The position numbers and the translations under genes are program-made. A stretch of 64,000 bases of DNA, taken from contig RXIV01000004.1 of the NCBI GenBank assembly GCA_003989085.1, positions 186,001 to 250,000 of the forward strand. The letters are read 5' to 3'. The notes beneath the pieces were generated by a model that made no database searches, was not told the DNA's origin, and worked only from the letters and a program-made list of their open reading frames with translations. This document shows positions 18,587-26,657 of the stretch, piece after piece (the first letter of the stretch is position 1; each line of letters starts with the position of its first letter). The DNA comes from Candidatus Competibacteraceae bacterium. Its GTDB lineage: Bacteria > Pseudomonadota > Gammaproteobacteria > Competibacterales > Competibacteraceae.

Positions 18587-19222
18587 TCACGCTGAAGGGC
18601 GGGTCGCGACGGCCAGAAACAGCGGATATTCTCGCTGACCCTGGCTGGTGGCTTTCCTCATCAAATAGCAGGTGGAAAAATCCACCCCGCTAAATCCTGC
18701 CTTTAGCCCCTGTGCCCGCAATGTTTCCCGGTCGAAACCACAATGTCCGGTAAAACTAGCGCCGTGAAATGAGCCATCTTCCCGGTCCAGATCAGCAATG
18801 CCCAACCACCCACCCGGTTGCAGCAGAGCATAGAAATCCCGTAGCAACCGCTCAGTGTCAGGAACATGGTGCATAGTCATCAGGCTGAAAATCAGATCAT
18901 AGCGTTCGGAAGGCAGCGGGTCGATCGTCAGGTCGAGGGCGAGCGGATGCAGATGGGTCAGCCCGGCTGCGCCGATCTTTTCTTCCAGCACCGTCAGCAT
19001 GCCGGGTGAACTGTCAGCCAGCGTGATGTGGCCGAGATCGGTATGCAGGGCGAAACTCAACAAGCCGGTCCCGCAGCCGTATTCCAGCGCCTGCCAGGTT
19101 GTGGACAGGGGAATCTGCTGGCGCAGCGCGGCGGCGACCGCTAGCGACCGCTCCTGCTTGATCGGATCAGCGTCCCAGATTTGGGCCTTGTCGTCGAAAT
19201 AATTCAGCGTAGTAGCGCTCAT
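18587..19222 (-). CDS. Class I SAM-dependent methyltransferase
   Basis: A 211-residue methyltransferase of the Methyltransf_11/25 type. The SAM-binding motif I is ALEYGCGTGLLSFAL, motif II acidic region is ITLADSSPGML, and the post-motif FSLMTMHHVPDTERLLRDF is typical of small-molecule methyltransferases. The C-terminus HCGFDRETLRAQGLKAGFSG also fits. The acceptor substrate is not deducible. It follows the MBL-fold gene by 19 bp on the same strand, so the two are probably cotranscribed. Confidence 0.85.
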   Translation of the reverse strand: MSATTLNYFDDKAQIWDADPIKQERSLAVAAALRQQIPLSTTWQALEYGCGTGLLSFALHTDLGHITLADSSPGMLTVLEEKIGAAGLTHLHPLALDLTIDPLPSERYDLIFSLMTMHHVPDTERLLRDFYALLQPGGWLGIADLDREDGSFHGASFTGHCGFDRETLRAQGLKAGFSGVDFSTCYLMRKATSQGQREYPLFLAVATRPSA

Positions 19223-19241
19223 GGTGTGGCAGGCTCCATAG

Positions 19242-20174
19242 TTAGCCTAATTCCAATATGTCGCCGTTGCCCACGAACAGATTCGTTTGCGAACCGTGTT
19301 GGGCCGCGCCGCGCATCACTGGCATCCCAATCTCCAGCATTTTTTCAACGGCGGTCCGTCCGGTGCAATGGTTACAGGCGACCTTGGCGATCCCATACTG
19401 GCTCAGAGTTTTAACGATCTGATCTCGCGCTTCGTCCCAGTCTTCCAGCGGCGAAATATGCAGCCCGCCGTAGATCGCATGGATGCGCTCGCCGCCGCTG
19501 AAAGTCTGGCGGGCGTAGTCCAGCAGATTTAGCACCCCGCCGTGACCACAGCCGGTGACCATTGCCACGCCCTGATCTTTGAGATGGGCATACAGCACGT
19601 TTTCACCCTGTACTTGCAGCAGCGTACTCATCGGGAAACTGACCAGCGCCAGACCAGGAAATAGCACCAGCGGTTGATCGACGGGAACGGTGATCACGGT
19701 TCCGGTATGCCCCTGCTGCCGGATCAGGTCAAACCCGGCGGGATGAAAGCCTTCAGGAATATAGATCGTGAGGCCAGGACAGTGCTTGAGGGTCGAGCCG
19801 ATCCCCCAGAAGTGATCGAAATGCTCATGGCTAATGACCAGCGCCTCAATCTGGCCCTGCTGCAATAAAAGGTCAACGCCTTCCTCGGCGAAGCGGCGAT
19901 CCATCCAGGCCGGATTCCAGCCGGTGTCGAAGAGCAGGCGACGTATCGTTCCATCAGTCGCCTCGGTCTCCAGCAGTGCCGAAAAACCGGCGGCATTGTC
20001 GGGATGCAGCGACCCGAACGGCGGCCAGGGAATGGTGTATTGATCGGTTGCCGCGCCGCCGGCCACTTTGATGTCATCAAAAACGGTCGCAGTGTCAAAC
20101 CAGCCGGTTTCGGAAATGCAGCGAATCTTCAATCGTTGCAGGCTGCCGATATCGAGGGTTTGATGAGTGGTCAT
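19242..20174 (-). CDS. MBL-fold metallo-hydrolase
   Basis: A 310-residue metallo-beta-lactamase-fold hydrolase. The metal-binding motif is ISHEHFDHFWG, with a later His in TGCGHGGVLNLL and a metal/substrate loop GGLHISPLED. The set resembles the 7,8-dihydropterin-phosphate synthase-like branch, but no substrate can be assigned. ATG 20174 is supported by a near-perfect AAAGGAGG 9 bp upstream; the longer frame starting at 20201 runs through that site. It sits between a NifX-like gene and a methyltransferase gene, all on the minus strand. Confidence 0.83.
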   Translation of the reverse strand: MTTHQTLDIGSLQRLKIRCISETGWFDTATVFDDIKVAGGAATDQYTIPWPPFGSLHPDNAAGFSALLETEATDGTIRRLLFDTGWNPAWMDRRFAEEGVDLLLQQGQIEALVISHEHFDHFWGIGSTLKHCPGLTIYIPEGFHPAGFDLIRQQGHTGTVITVPVDQPLVLFPGLALVSFPMSTLLQVQGENVLYAHLKDQGVAMVTGCGHGGVLNLLDYARQTFSGGERIHAIYGGLHISPLEDWDEARDQIVKTLSQYGIAKVACNHCTGRTAVEKMLEIGMPVMRGAAQHGSQTNLFVGNGDILELG

Positions 20175-20240
20175 GGCGATAACCTCCTTTGGATCGATCA
20201 ATGGCTGACTGAAAAGATGGACTGAATGCTGACCGAAGAT

Positions 20241-20609
20241 TTACGGGTGATGATGGTGGGGATCGGAGCCGTGATCGCAGGAACCTGGCCCGGCTATCAG
20301 CGTCCCTTGCAGGTAGGCGGAAACTGCCCGGTCGGGATCGGTTTCCTGGGTCATCAGGGCAGTAATGCCCTTGGCGGTCAGCCGCTGGCGCAACCCCGGT
20401 CCCATGCTGGCTGAGATCAGCACCTGCACATCGTCCAGCGGATGCGGCGCATGCGGCGAGCTTTCATGAAAGGATTGCTCAAGCGGCAACTCCAGCAATT
20501 CTCGACCGGTCGGCTGGCCCTGGTCAATGTGGTAAACCCAGAACTTGCGGCATTTGCCAGCATGTTCGGTGATCGTGCGGCGATTTTGACTGGTAACAGC
20601 GATTTTCAT
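20241..20609 (-). CDS. NifX/NifB-related cofactor-binding domain protein
   Basis: A 122-residue protein of the dinitrogenase iron-molybdenum cofactor family (PF02579 type): MKIAVTSQNRRTITEHAGKC, a central VQVLISASMGPGLRQRL and GITALMTQETDPDRAV. Such stand-alone domains occur in many non-diazotrophs and are thought to bind metal clusters; no nif genes are present here. The C-terminus is rich in Cys/His (CDHGSDPHHHHP), a likely metal-binding tail. It is divergent from the FNR-like regulator across 113 bp and lies upstream of the MBL-fold gene. Confidence 0.8.
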   Translation of the reverse strand: MKIAVTSQNRRTITEHAGKCRKFWVYHIDQGQPTGRELLELPLEQSFHESSPHAPHPLDDVQVLISASMGPGLRQRLTAKGITALMTQETDPDRAVSAYLQGTLIAGPGSCDHGSDPHHHHP

Positions 20610-20722
20610 GGGATAGTTCTCTCGTGAGTTTTGGCGAAATATTCAACGTCCGGCAGCGTTCCCAAGTCGGATAAACTGCCGCTTTCCCCAACGGGACGGT
20701 GGCGCATGAGCGCGGATGATCG

Positions 20723-21433
20723 ATGAATCTCATTTCACTCCATGCGATTTGGCTGGGCGAAACCCAATGCCGTTATTGCGCAGTCCGCAGCTCGGCGCTG
20801 TTTGCCGGACTGGAAGAATCGGACTTCCGTCACATCCATCAGCCAATCAATGAGAGGACGCTGGTTCCCTCGGATGCGCTGTACCGGATGAACGAACCGG
20901 GCAACACACTGTTCACCCTGCGAAGTGGCGTGATGAAGCTGGTGCAATACCTGCCCGATGGCAACCAACGCATCGTGCGTCTGCTGCGGGACGGCGACGC
21001 CCTGGGTCTGGAGACGCTAGTCGGCCCGTCTTACCAGCATGACGCGATTGCGCTCACTGATTGTGAAATCTGCGCAATCCCGGTTGAGGTCATCAACCGG
21101 TTAGGCCGCGAGCAACCCCGCCTGTACCAAGAGTTGATGACCCGTTGGCAGCGGGCGTTAAGCGAAGCCGATGTCTGGTTGACCCAGTTCAGCACCGGCC
21201 CCGCCCGCCAGCGAGTCGCCCGATTATTGCTGCATTTGGCCTGTCCGGCGCAGGACAGCCACCTGCTACTGTTTGGACGCGAGGACATGGGCGCGATGGT
21301 GGGACTGACGACCGAAACCGTTAGCCGCATCATTGCCGAACTGCGGCGGCAGGGGTTGCTGCGGGATCGCGGTGTCAATCTCCATGAGTGCAACCGGGAA
21401 CAGTTGCGGCGCATCGCCGACGGTGAGGCATGA
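20723..21433 (+). CDS. Crp/Fnr-family transcriptional regulator (FNR-like)
   Basis: A 236-residue regulator with an N-terminal cyclic-nucleotide-type sensor domain and a C-terminal winged helix (GREDMGAMVGLTTETVSRII as the recognition region). Cys16 and Cys19 (TQCRYC) and Cys117 (EICAIP) align with E. coli FNR cluster ligands 20, 23 and 122. The position equivalent to Cys29 is Ala25, so a classical four-Cys 4Fe-4S cluster is doubtful. It ends 9 bp from the convergent cydX. Oxygen, NO or redox sensing is plausible from family and context. Confidence 0.82.
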   Translation: MNLISLHAIWLGETQCRYCAVRSSALFAGLEESDFRHIHQPINERTLVPSDALYRMNEPGNTLFTLRSGVMKLVQYLPDGNQRIVRLLRDGDALGLETLVGPSYQHDAIALTDCEICAIPVEVINRLGREQPRLYQELMTRWQRALSEADVWLTQFSTGPARQRVARLLLHLACPAQDSHLLLFGREDMGAMVGLTTETVSRIIAELRRQGLLRDRGVNLHECNREQLRRIADGEA

Positions 21434-21442
21434 CGGTTGGGT

Positions 21443-21559
21443 TCAATCATCACCCTCGCCGTTGCTATCATCCCCGCCTGAACTTTCCAGCCATAGGGCG
21501 TTGATGATGCCAAAGGCGCAGGCCAGCAACACGCCGAGAATCCAGGTGAAGTACCACAT
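21443..21559 (-). CDS. cydX: Cytochrome bd small subunit CydX
   Basis: A 38-residue single-span subunit needed for stability and activity of cytochrome bd oxidase. It begins MWYFTWILGVLLACAFGIIN, which closely matches E. coli CydX (MWYFAWILG...), then LWLES and an acidic tail. GGAGAA lies 8 bp upstream of the ATG. It follows cydB by 16 bp on the same strand, the standard place. It is too short for routine gene calling and is easily missed. Confidence 0.93.
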   Translation of the reverse strand: MWYFTWILGVLLACAFGIINALWLESSGGDDSNGEGDD

Positions 21560-21575
21560 CGCACAGGTTCTCCAT

Positions 21576-22736
21576 TTAGTAGAGGGTTTTGTCAGCGGCG
21601 TGAATCTGCGCCACCGTCACCGTACCGCGCAACTTGCTGAACACCCAACTGGTATAGAGCAGGATGATCGGCAGGAAAATCACCGTGACGCCGAACATCC
21701 ATTTCAGGGTCAGATGGCTGGAGGTGGCGTCCCAAACCGTCAGGCTGCTGTTGGGGTCGGAGCTGGACGGCAGAATGAACGGGAACAGGGTGAAGCCAGC
21801 GGTCAGGATCACCCCGGCCAGCGTCAGTGCACTGGCGATAAAGCCACGCCCAGGCTGTTGGCGTTGACTACAGCGCCAGGCCAGCACCGCTCCGGCAAAC
21901 CCGGCGATGGGTGCCAGCAGCATCCAGGGATGCTGTCCATAGTGGGCCAGCCAGGCCCAGCCCTCACGCACCACGGTTTTGTTCAGCGGGTTGGAAGGGG
22001 CGGTGACTCCGGCAAAATGCTCCAGCCGATAGCCGTCCACGCCGATGATCAGCCACAGTCCAGCCAGCGCGAAAGCGCCCAGAAATACCTGGGCCGCCCG
22101 GGCCACTGCATGCTGCGCCCGCTGTTGAATGTTGCCCTCGGTGCGCAGTTGCAGATAAATCGCGCCATGCATGACCAGCATCGCCAGACTGACGATCCCG
22201 GACAGCAACCCGAATGGATTGAGCAGACCGAAAAAGCTGCCGGTGTACTCGACGCGCAGGTCGTTATCGAAGTGGAACGGTACGCCTAAGAACAGGTTGC
22301 CGAACGCTACCCCGAATACCAGGGCCGGCACCGCGCCGCCAATGAACAGTCCCCAGTCCCAGAAATGACGCCAGCGCGGATCGGGCAACTTGCTGCGGTA
22401 GTCGAAGCCGACCGGGCGCAGAATCAGGGCGAACAGGGTCAGGATCAGGGCGACGAAAAAGCCGGAAAACGCCGTAGCGTAAACCGCCGGCCATGCGGCA
22501 AAGATCGCGCCGCCACCGAGGATGAACCAGACTTGATTGCCCTCCCAAGTGGGGCCGACCACGTTAATAATCACCCGTCGTTCTTCGTCATTGCGGCCTA
22601 GGAACGGTAATAGTGTTCCCACACCTAAATCGAAGCCGTCGGTGATGGCAAAGCCAATCAGCAGGATGCCAACGAACAGCCACCAGATCACCCGCAAGGT
22701 CTCGTAACTCAGCAGAAAAGCCAGTAGATCAGTCAT
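21576..22736 (-). CDS. cydB: Cytochrome bd ubiquinol oxidase subunit II
   Basis: A 386-residue membrane subunit of the bd-type quinol oxidase. Typical segments are VGILLIGFAITDGFDLGVG, VVGPTWEGNQVWFILGGGAI and AVYATAFSGFFVALI near the N-terminus, and SHLTLKWMFGVTVIFLPIIL with YTSWVFSKLRG at the C-terminus. It follows cydA by 16 bp. The complex reduces O2 with high affinity without pumping protons. Confidence 0.95.
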   Translation of the reverse strand: MTDLLAFLLSYETLRVIWWLFVGILLIGFAITDGFDLGVGTLLPFLGRNDEERRVIINVVGPTWEGNQVWFILGGGAIFAAWPAVYATAFSGFFVALILTLFALILRPVGFDYRSKLPDPRWRHFWDWGLFIGGAVPALVFGVAFGNLFLGVPFHFDNDLRVEYTGSFFGLLNPFGLLSGIVSLAMLVMHGAIYLQLRTEGNIQQRAQHAVARAAQVFLGAFALAGLWLIIGVDGYRLEHFAGVTAPSNPLNKTVVREGWAWLAHYGQHPWMLLAPIAGFAGAVLAWRCSQRQQPGRGFIASALTLAGVILTAGFTLFPFILPSSSDPNSSLTVWDATSSHLTLKWMFGVTVIFLPIILLYTSWVFSKLRGTVTVAQIHAADKTLY

Positions 22737-22752
22737 GAATAGGCTCCTGTCC

Positions 22753-24354
22753 TTACGGCTGCGTGGTTGCAGAGTGGGGTGCGGCGGGCTGGGCTGTCAA
22801 CGCTGCCCCGCCCTCAAAGTGATAGCGGCCTGTACCCAGGCTGCTGGGACCAAGACGGGCGTATTTGATCATCAAAAACAGTTCGACGATTAGCAATGCG
22901 CTGTAGAACAGCACGAAGCCGCTGAGGCTGAAGGCGACCTGAGCGATGCTGAGGGTGGAGGCGGACAGATGAGTGGGCAGCATTCCAGATACGGTCCACG
23001 GCTGACGACCGTACTCGGCGACGACCCAGCCCAGTTCGGCGGATAGCCAGGGCAATGGCAGGCTCAACAGCGCCAGCCAGAGCAGCCAGCGTTTGTGTTC
23101 GATCACCCGTTGGGCGCAGTAATAGAACGCCAACCCGAACAGCAACAGCATCCAGAAACCGAAGGCCACCATTAGCCGGAAGCTCCAGAACAGCGGCGCG
23201 ACCCTGGGCACGGTATCGCGGGCCGCCTGCCGGATTTGCTCATCGCTGGCAGTGGTGACGTTTGGCGTGTATTTCTTCAACAATAACGCATAGCCAAGAT
23301 CGTTGTAGGGCGCGGTCAGAATCGTCCGCAGGGCATCGCTGTGGTTGCCGGCCCGCCACTGTTCCAATGCGGTGTAGGCAGTCATGCCCCGACGGATGCG
23401 GGTTTCGTTCTCGGCGATCAGCTCCTTCAGGCCCATGATCGGCTGGTCCAACGAGCGAGTGGCAATCAGTCCCATCAAATAGGGAATCTGCACCGCATGT
23501 TCCGTGATCATGGCGGCATCGTTGGGAAACCCAAACAAGGTGAACGCTGCCGGAGCCGGTTCGGTCTCCCACATGGCCTCAATCGCCGCCAGCTTGACCT
23601 TTTGCACATCGCCCAGCTCGTAGCCGCTTTCATCGCCCAGCGTAATCACCGATAGGCACGACGCCAGCCCGAAGGCGGCGGCAATCGCGAACGAACGGTG
23701 GGCGAAGGCTCGGTCGCGGCGCTTGAGCAGATACCAGGCGCTGATGGCCAGCACGAACATGGCCCCGGTCACATAGCCGGCAGACACGGTATGGACGAAT
23801 TTCACCTGCGCCACCGGGTTGAACAGCATGGCGCTGAAACTGGTCATTTCCATCCGCATGGTGTCGGGATTAAATGCCGAGCCGACCGGGTTTTGCATCC
23901 AGCCATTGGCGATCAGGATCCACAATGCTGACAGATTCGAGCCGAGCGCCACCAGCCAGGTTACGGTCAGGTGCTGGGTTTTACTCAACCGGTCCCAGCC
24001 GAAGAAGAACAGGCCAATAAAGGTCGATTCCAGAAAGAAGGCCATCAGCCCTTCAATGGCCAGCGGCGTACCAAAAATATCGCCGACATAGTGCGAGTAG
24101 TAAGCCCAGTTCGTGCCGAACTGGAATTCCATCGTGATGCCGGTGGCTACGCCCAAGGCGAAATTGATCCCGAATAGCTTTCCCCAAAATCGGACCATGT
24201 CTTTGTAAACCGGCTTGCCGGTCATGACATAGACTGATTCCATAATCGCTAGCAGGAAGGACAAGCCCAGGGTCAACGGCACGAACAGAAAGTGGTACAG
24301 CGCGGTCATCGCGAATTGCAGCCGCGACAACTCGATGAAGGTTTCGGACATCAT
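22753..24354 (-). CDS. cydA: Cytochrome bd ubiquinol oxidase subunit I
   Basis: A 533-residue haem-bearing subunit of cytochrome bd. The haem-ligand His is in [14 protein letters not shown], a second His is in [14 protein letters not shown], and [18 protein letters not shown] is the C-terminal family signature. It carries a long Q-loop like E. coli CydA ([20 protein letters not shown] through [18 protein letters not shown]). The start ATGATG at 24354 overlaps the cydP stop (ATGA), so the two are translationally coupled. Upstream lies a duplicated control region with a RegA-box-like site. Confidence 0.95.
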   Translation of the reverse strand: MMSETFIELSRLQFAMTALYHFLFVPLTLGLSFLLAIMESVYVMTGKPVYKDMVRFWGKLFGINFALGVATGITMEFQFGTNWAYYSHYVGDIFGTPLAIEGLMAFFLESTFIGLFFFGWDRLSKTQHLTVTWLVALGSNLSALWILIANGWMQNPVGSAFNPDTMRMEMTSFSAMLFNPVAQVKFVHTVSAGYVTGAMFVLAISAWYLLKRRDRAFAHRSFAIAAAFGLASCLSVITLGDESGYELGDVQKVKLAAIEAMWETEPAPAAFTLFGFPNDAAMITEHAVQIPYLMGLIATRSLDQPIMGLKELIAENETRIRRGMTAYTALEQWRAGNHSDALRTILTAPYNDLGYALLLKKYTPNVTTASDEQIRQAARDTVPRVAPLFWSFRLMVAFGFWMLLLFGLAFYYCAQRVIEHKRWLLWLALLSLPLPWLSAELGWVVAEYGRQPWTVSGMLPTHLSASTLSIAQVAFSLSGFVLFYSALLIVELFLMIKYARLGPSSLGTGRYHFEGGAALTAQPAAPHSATTQP

Positions 24355-24545
24355 GAGAGGCAACCTTGGGCGATGGGGGGTGGCGGCGAGACAACGCCTA
24401 ACAGGTGTTGCGCTTGCTCGTCCGGCCCCTTGGCGGGTGGCGCGCTGAAGAAGACAGCCTTGAGGAATAGGAGCAGGACGATTTTGATCAGCACTAAGGC
24501 GATGATTTCCCGTCGCAGGCCGCTGGCGAATAATGAACTAGGCAT
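24351..24545 (-). CDS. cydP: Cytochrome bd accessory small membrane protein CydP
   Basis: A 64-residue protein with one transmembrane helix. The core [19 protein letters not shown] with KAVFF matches the CydP-type small protein found just upstream of cydA in several proteobacteria. The C-terminal half is Pro-rich and hydrophilic. Its stop overlaps the cydA start by 4 bp. Its leader and start codon region (24538-24586) is duplicated 327 bp upstream. Function is inferred from position and sequence character. Confidence 0.72.
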   Translation of the reverse strand: MPSSLFASGLRREIIALVLIKIVLLLFLKAVFFSAPPAKGPDEQAQHLLGVVSPPPPIAQGCLS

Positions 24546-24586
24546 GGTGTTAACCTGCTAAGAATAAATGGTCGACCGTTTGCTAC
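24538..24586 (-). repeat. Direct repeat, copy 1: cydP leader and start codon
   Basis: A 49-bp segment runs from GTAGCAAAC on the minus strand through TTTATTCT and AGCAGGTT to CACCATGCCTAG, the real cydP start. About 39 of 49 positions match the copy at 24865-24913 in the same orientation. Confidence 0.75.
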
Positions 24587-24797
24587 AGCCCACCCGCAGA
24601 GTCAGCGTCGCACCCGCAGTCAGAATGGTGCGGTGTGGAAACGAAAACCGTTGAAGGCGGGGGAGATGAACTATGAAATTTTCTCCTGAGGGTAAGGGTG
24701 TGGCGATCGGCTGTCGTTATAAAGTCAGTTGCTTCAATCAGCTTGAATCATCCTAAAGCACCCTGAACCCGCTGAAAATGCGACAAGTTGCCGCATT
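24585..24797 (-). repeat. Inverted 213-bp copy of the mbnP promoter region and decayed mbnP start
   Basis: Read on the minus strand this stretch matches 55740-55952 along its whole length. It includes the RegA-box-like palindrome, the block TTCAGGGTGCTTTAGGATGA, the leader CAGGAGAAAATTTCAT, and the mbnP signal-peptide codons up to GGGCTGT. Here the start codon has changed from ATG to ATA, so the coding part is a non-functional remnant; the upstream part is the best conserved. It points toward cydPABX, as the intact copy points toward mbnP. Confidence 0.85.
24777..24797 (-). promoter_or_regulatory. RegA-box-like inverted repeat upstream of cydPABX
   Basis: Minus-strand GCGGC-AACTT-GTCGC lies within a 21-bp near-palindrome that differs from the copy at 55740-55760 at one base. 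RegA/RegR/PrrA-type regulators bind GCGNC-N5-GNCGC-like sites. The site is 232 bp upstream of the cydP start. Confidence 0.62.
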
Positions 24798-24864
24798 CGC
24801 CCTACCCGGTAGGTTGCTGCATTGCAGCCCCGGCTCAGTATATTTTGTAAGATGAATCAGGGTG

Positions 24865-24913
24865 CTAGGCATGGTGGCAACCTGCTGAGAATAAACAGCG
24901 GACAGTTTGCTAC
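24865..24913 (-). repeat. Direct repeat, copy 2: duplicated cydP leader with ATG
   Basis: This copy has the same GTAGCAAAC, TTTATTCT, AGCAGGTT and CACCATGCCTAG blocks as the cydP leader, 327 bp upstream of copy 1 and in the same direction. The codons after its ATG no longer encode CydP. Confidence 0.72.
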
Positions 24914-25032
24914 CGGTTGGGTGTTCAGCGCATTGCGGATTCGCAAAAAGCGGGAAATATGATGAGTGGCGGGAATGAAAAAGGGGCGGAAGAAGCCGCC
25001 CCTTTTGGTGAGGAAGGTGATAACGGCAAGAA

Positions 25033-25377
25033 CTAGCTGCTGAATTCCTCATAGGCCCGCAAGGCTTCAGCGGCGTACATCAGAGCCGGTCCACCGCCCA
25101 TGTAGACGGCGACCGCCAGCGTTTCGTTGAGTTGCTCGTGGGTGACACCCAGCCGCACCAACGCTTTGGTATGGAAGCCAATGCAACCATCGCAACGCGA
25201 GGCTACGCCAATCGCCAGCGCAATCAGTTCCTTATCCAGTTCTGACAGTGCGCCGGGCGCCATGGCCGCTTTCGCCATTGCGCCAAAACCGCTCATCGTG
25301 CCGGTTGCGCCCTTGTGGAATGTGCCCAACGCCTGATTGATGTCCTGGGTGATCTGTTTGAATGATTTACTGCTCAT
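25033..25377 (-). CDS. Carboxymuconolactone decarboxylase/AhpD-like protein
   Basis: A 114-residue helical protein of the CMD/AhpD superfamily. The motif SRCDGCIGFHTKAL is the AhpD-type CxxC...H site used in thiol-dependent peroxide reduction. The C-terminus AVYMGGGPALMYAAEALRAY is also family-typical. It lies last in a likely minus-strand operon after the TDT transporter and the DUF2892 protein, a context that fits thiol or sulfur redox handling. The exact activity is unknown. Confidence 0.83.
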   Translation of the reverse strand: MSSKSFKQITQDINQALGTFHKGATGTMSGFGAMAKAAMAPGALSELDKELIALAIGVASRCDGCIGFHTKALVRLGVTHEQLNETLAVAVYMGGGPALMYAAEALRAYEEFSS

Positions 25378-25411
25378 GCAGGTTTCCTGTTTCCTGTGTC
25401 CTGAAGCGAGA

Positions 25412-25609
25412 TTAGGAGGCCGTTTTGCAGGTGTTGACGCCCAGCAGGGTATAGGCTGGACAGAAGCGGAACACGCCGGTCAGCACCGGCACGACGCCAA
25501 TCCAACCCCACGGGCCAATGGTTCCAGTCGCAGCCAGTGCGATCAGGCCCAATCCGACGATGACGCGGGCCGCCCGATCAGCCGTTCCAACGTTGATTTT
25601 CATGGTCAT
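25412..25609 (-). CDS. DUF2892 (YgaP-like) inner-membrane protein
   Basis: A 65-residue protein with two hydrophobic segments. It starts MTMKINVGTADRAARVIVG and ends CPAYTLLGVNTC, the usual pattern of the DUF2892 domain, which in E. coli YgaP is fused to a rhodanese. GAGGT lies 6 bp before ATG 25609. It is often linked with sulfur metabolism. It sits between the TDT transporter gene (55 bp upstream) and the AhpD-like gene (34 bp downstream). Confidence 0.85.
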   Translation of the reverse strand: MTMKINVGTADRAARVIVGLGLIALAATGTIGPWGWIGVVPVLTGVFRFCPAYTLLGVNTCKTAS

Positions 25610-25664
25610 GGCAATACCTCTTTACAGGGTGAAGTGAAACAACAGGAATGGTGTGTGGGACATT

Positions 25665-26657
25665 CTATTCCGGGGCGCAAATTTGCCGCCGGCCCACCGC
25701 CATCAGGGTTTTTATCGTCAGCGTCGCCACTACCAGAGACACCAGCGCCAGCAACCCTATGCCCAACAGCGTAAAAATCGGGCCAGGTTGGCGAACGCTC
25801 ATGATCAGGGTGGCAATGGTCAGCGCCGCCAGCGGGAACGAATAGGCCCAGGCCGAAATAAAGAACGGGGTTCGCAGAAAACGTACGGTGTTACTGGCCA
25901 GCAACAGGGCCAGAAACAGCGCGGTGTAATAGAGAATCCGAGCGAAAGCATCTAGGTTATTACCGTCCAGCTGCAAATAGGCAATGAAGCCGACCGAGGG
26001 CGGCGCCAGCAAAATGAACAGGGTCGGAGTCAATCGCGCTGGCAACGGTTCGTGAAAGAACAGTCGGTACAACACAATGGTGAGCAGCACGATCCAGAAC
26101 ACTAGGCCGATGCTGAAGAAGAACCATGACAGTTCCGGCGAGGCCAGCCGGATGCCTGCTACCGGTACGAGGATGTTGCCGACCACCGGAATGAACCAGG
26201 CCGGATTGGCGTGCTGGATGGCGTAATGGGTGTGATGGATCCAACTGCTGAAAATAGCCAGGGTGAGCATCAGTTGCAGGGCCGCGCCGATTCCCCACAG
26301 CCACAAGGCCACTTCAGGGTGGGTTTCGACATAGGCCGTGGCCAGCAATAACAGCGAGATCGAGATGGTGGCGAAAAAGTTGATCCGCACCGGATGGCGC
26401 ATCTCCATGACGATGGCTTGGGGATGGCGTAGCGCTTTCAGGCCGTAAATCGCCAGCAGGAGGACAAATAAAACGCTTGCCGTGCTGCGCAGTCCTTGGC
26501 CGATCACAAACGGCATTCCCAGCACGGCATGGGCTTTCAACCAGGCCAGCGCCAGCCCGATCATGCCCATCACGATGGAGAAGATCGCAATGGGAAAATG
26601 TTCAAGCCGAGGGGCGGCAATTTCTGAATCAGCGGCAGTGGTAGAAGCAGAATTCAT
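25665..26657 (-). CDS. TDT/SLAC1 family transporter (TehA-like)
   Basis: A 330-residue, ~10-helix membrane protein of the tellurite-resistance/dicarboxylate transporter family, whose members include TehA and plant anion channel SLAC1. Characteristic segments are EHFPIAIFSIVMGMIGLALA, PAWFIPVVGNILVPVAG and LLAPPSVGFIAY. Likely an anion or sulfite/dicarboxylate exporter; the substrate is uncertain. ATG 26657 is preferred over the upstream in-frame codon at 26714. A perfect ATTAGC-N4-GCTAAT palindrome lies 69 bp upstream. Confidence 0.82.
   Translation of the reverse strand: MNSASTTAADSEIAAPRLEHFPIAIFSIVMGMIGLALAWLKAHAVLGMPFVIGQGLRSTASVLFVLLLAIYGLKALRHPQAIVMEMRHPVRINFFATISISLLLLATAYVETHPEVALWLWGIGAALQLMLTLAIFSSWIHHTHYAIQHANPAWFIPVVGNILVPVAGIRLASPELSWFFFSIGLVFWIVLLTIVLYRLFFHEPLPARLTPTLFILLAPPSVGFIAYLQLDGNNLDAFARILYYTALFLALLLASNTVRFLRTPFFISAWAYSFPLAALTIATLIMSVRQPGPIFTLLGIGLLALVSLVVATLTIKTLMAVGRRQICAPE

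Larger units (their letters stand above)
24546..25032. other. 487-bp gene-free control region upstream of cydP
   Basis: The region holds two copies of the cydP leader (one adjoining cydP, one at 24865-24913) flanking the inverted mbnP control region. The stretch 24798-24864 shows nothing I can name. After the upstream leader copy, a frame reads ATGCCTAG... but soon loses any CydP resemblance. No intact gene is present. Confidence 0.75.

Noticed and set aside
20241..20609. Evidence of nitrogen fixation from a NifX-like domain and the name nifJ
   Set aside because: The stand-alone domain and PFOR both occur widely in non-diazotrophs; no nifHDK, nifE/N or nifB is present.
21333..22289. A plus-strand frame across cydX and cydB
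   Set aside because: It overlaps three supported genes and reads as low-complexity His/Gln/Arg-rich sequence.
24753..25052. A 99-codon minus-strand frame upstream of cydP
   Set aside because: It covers the duplicated cydP leader and has no protein family; best explained by rearranged control DNA.
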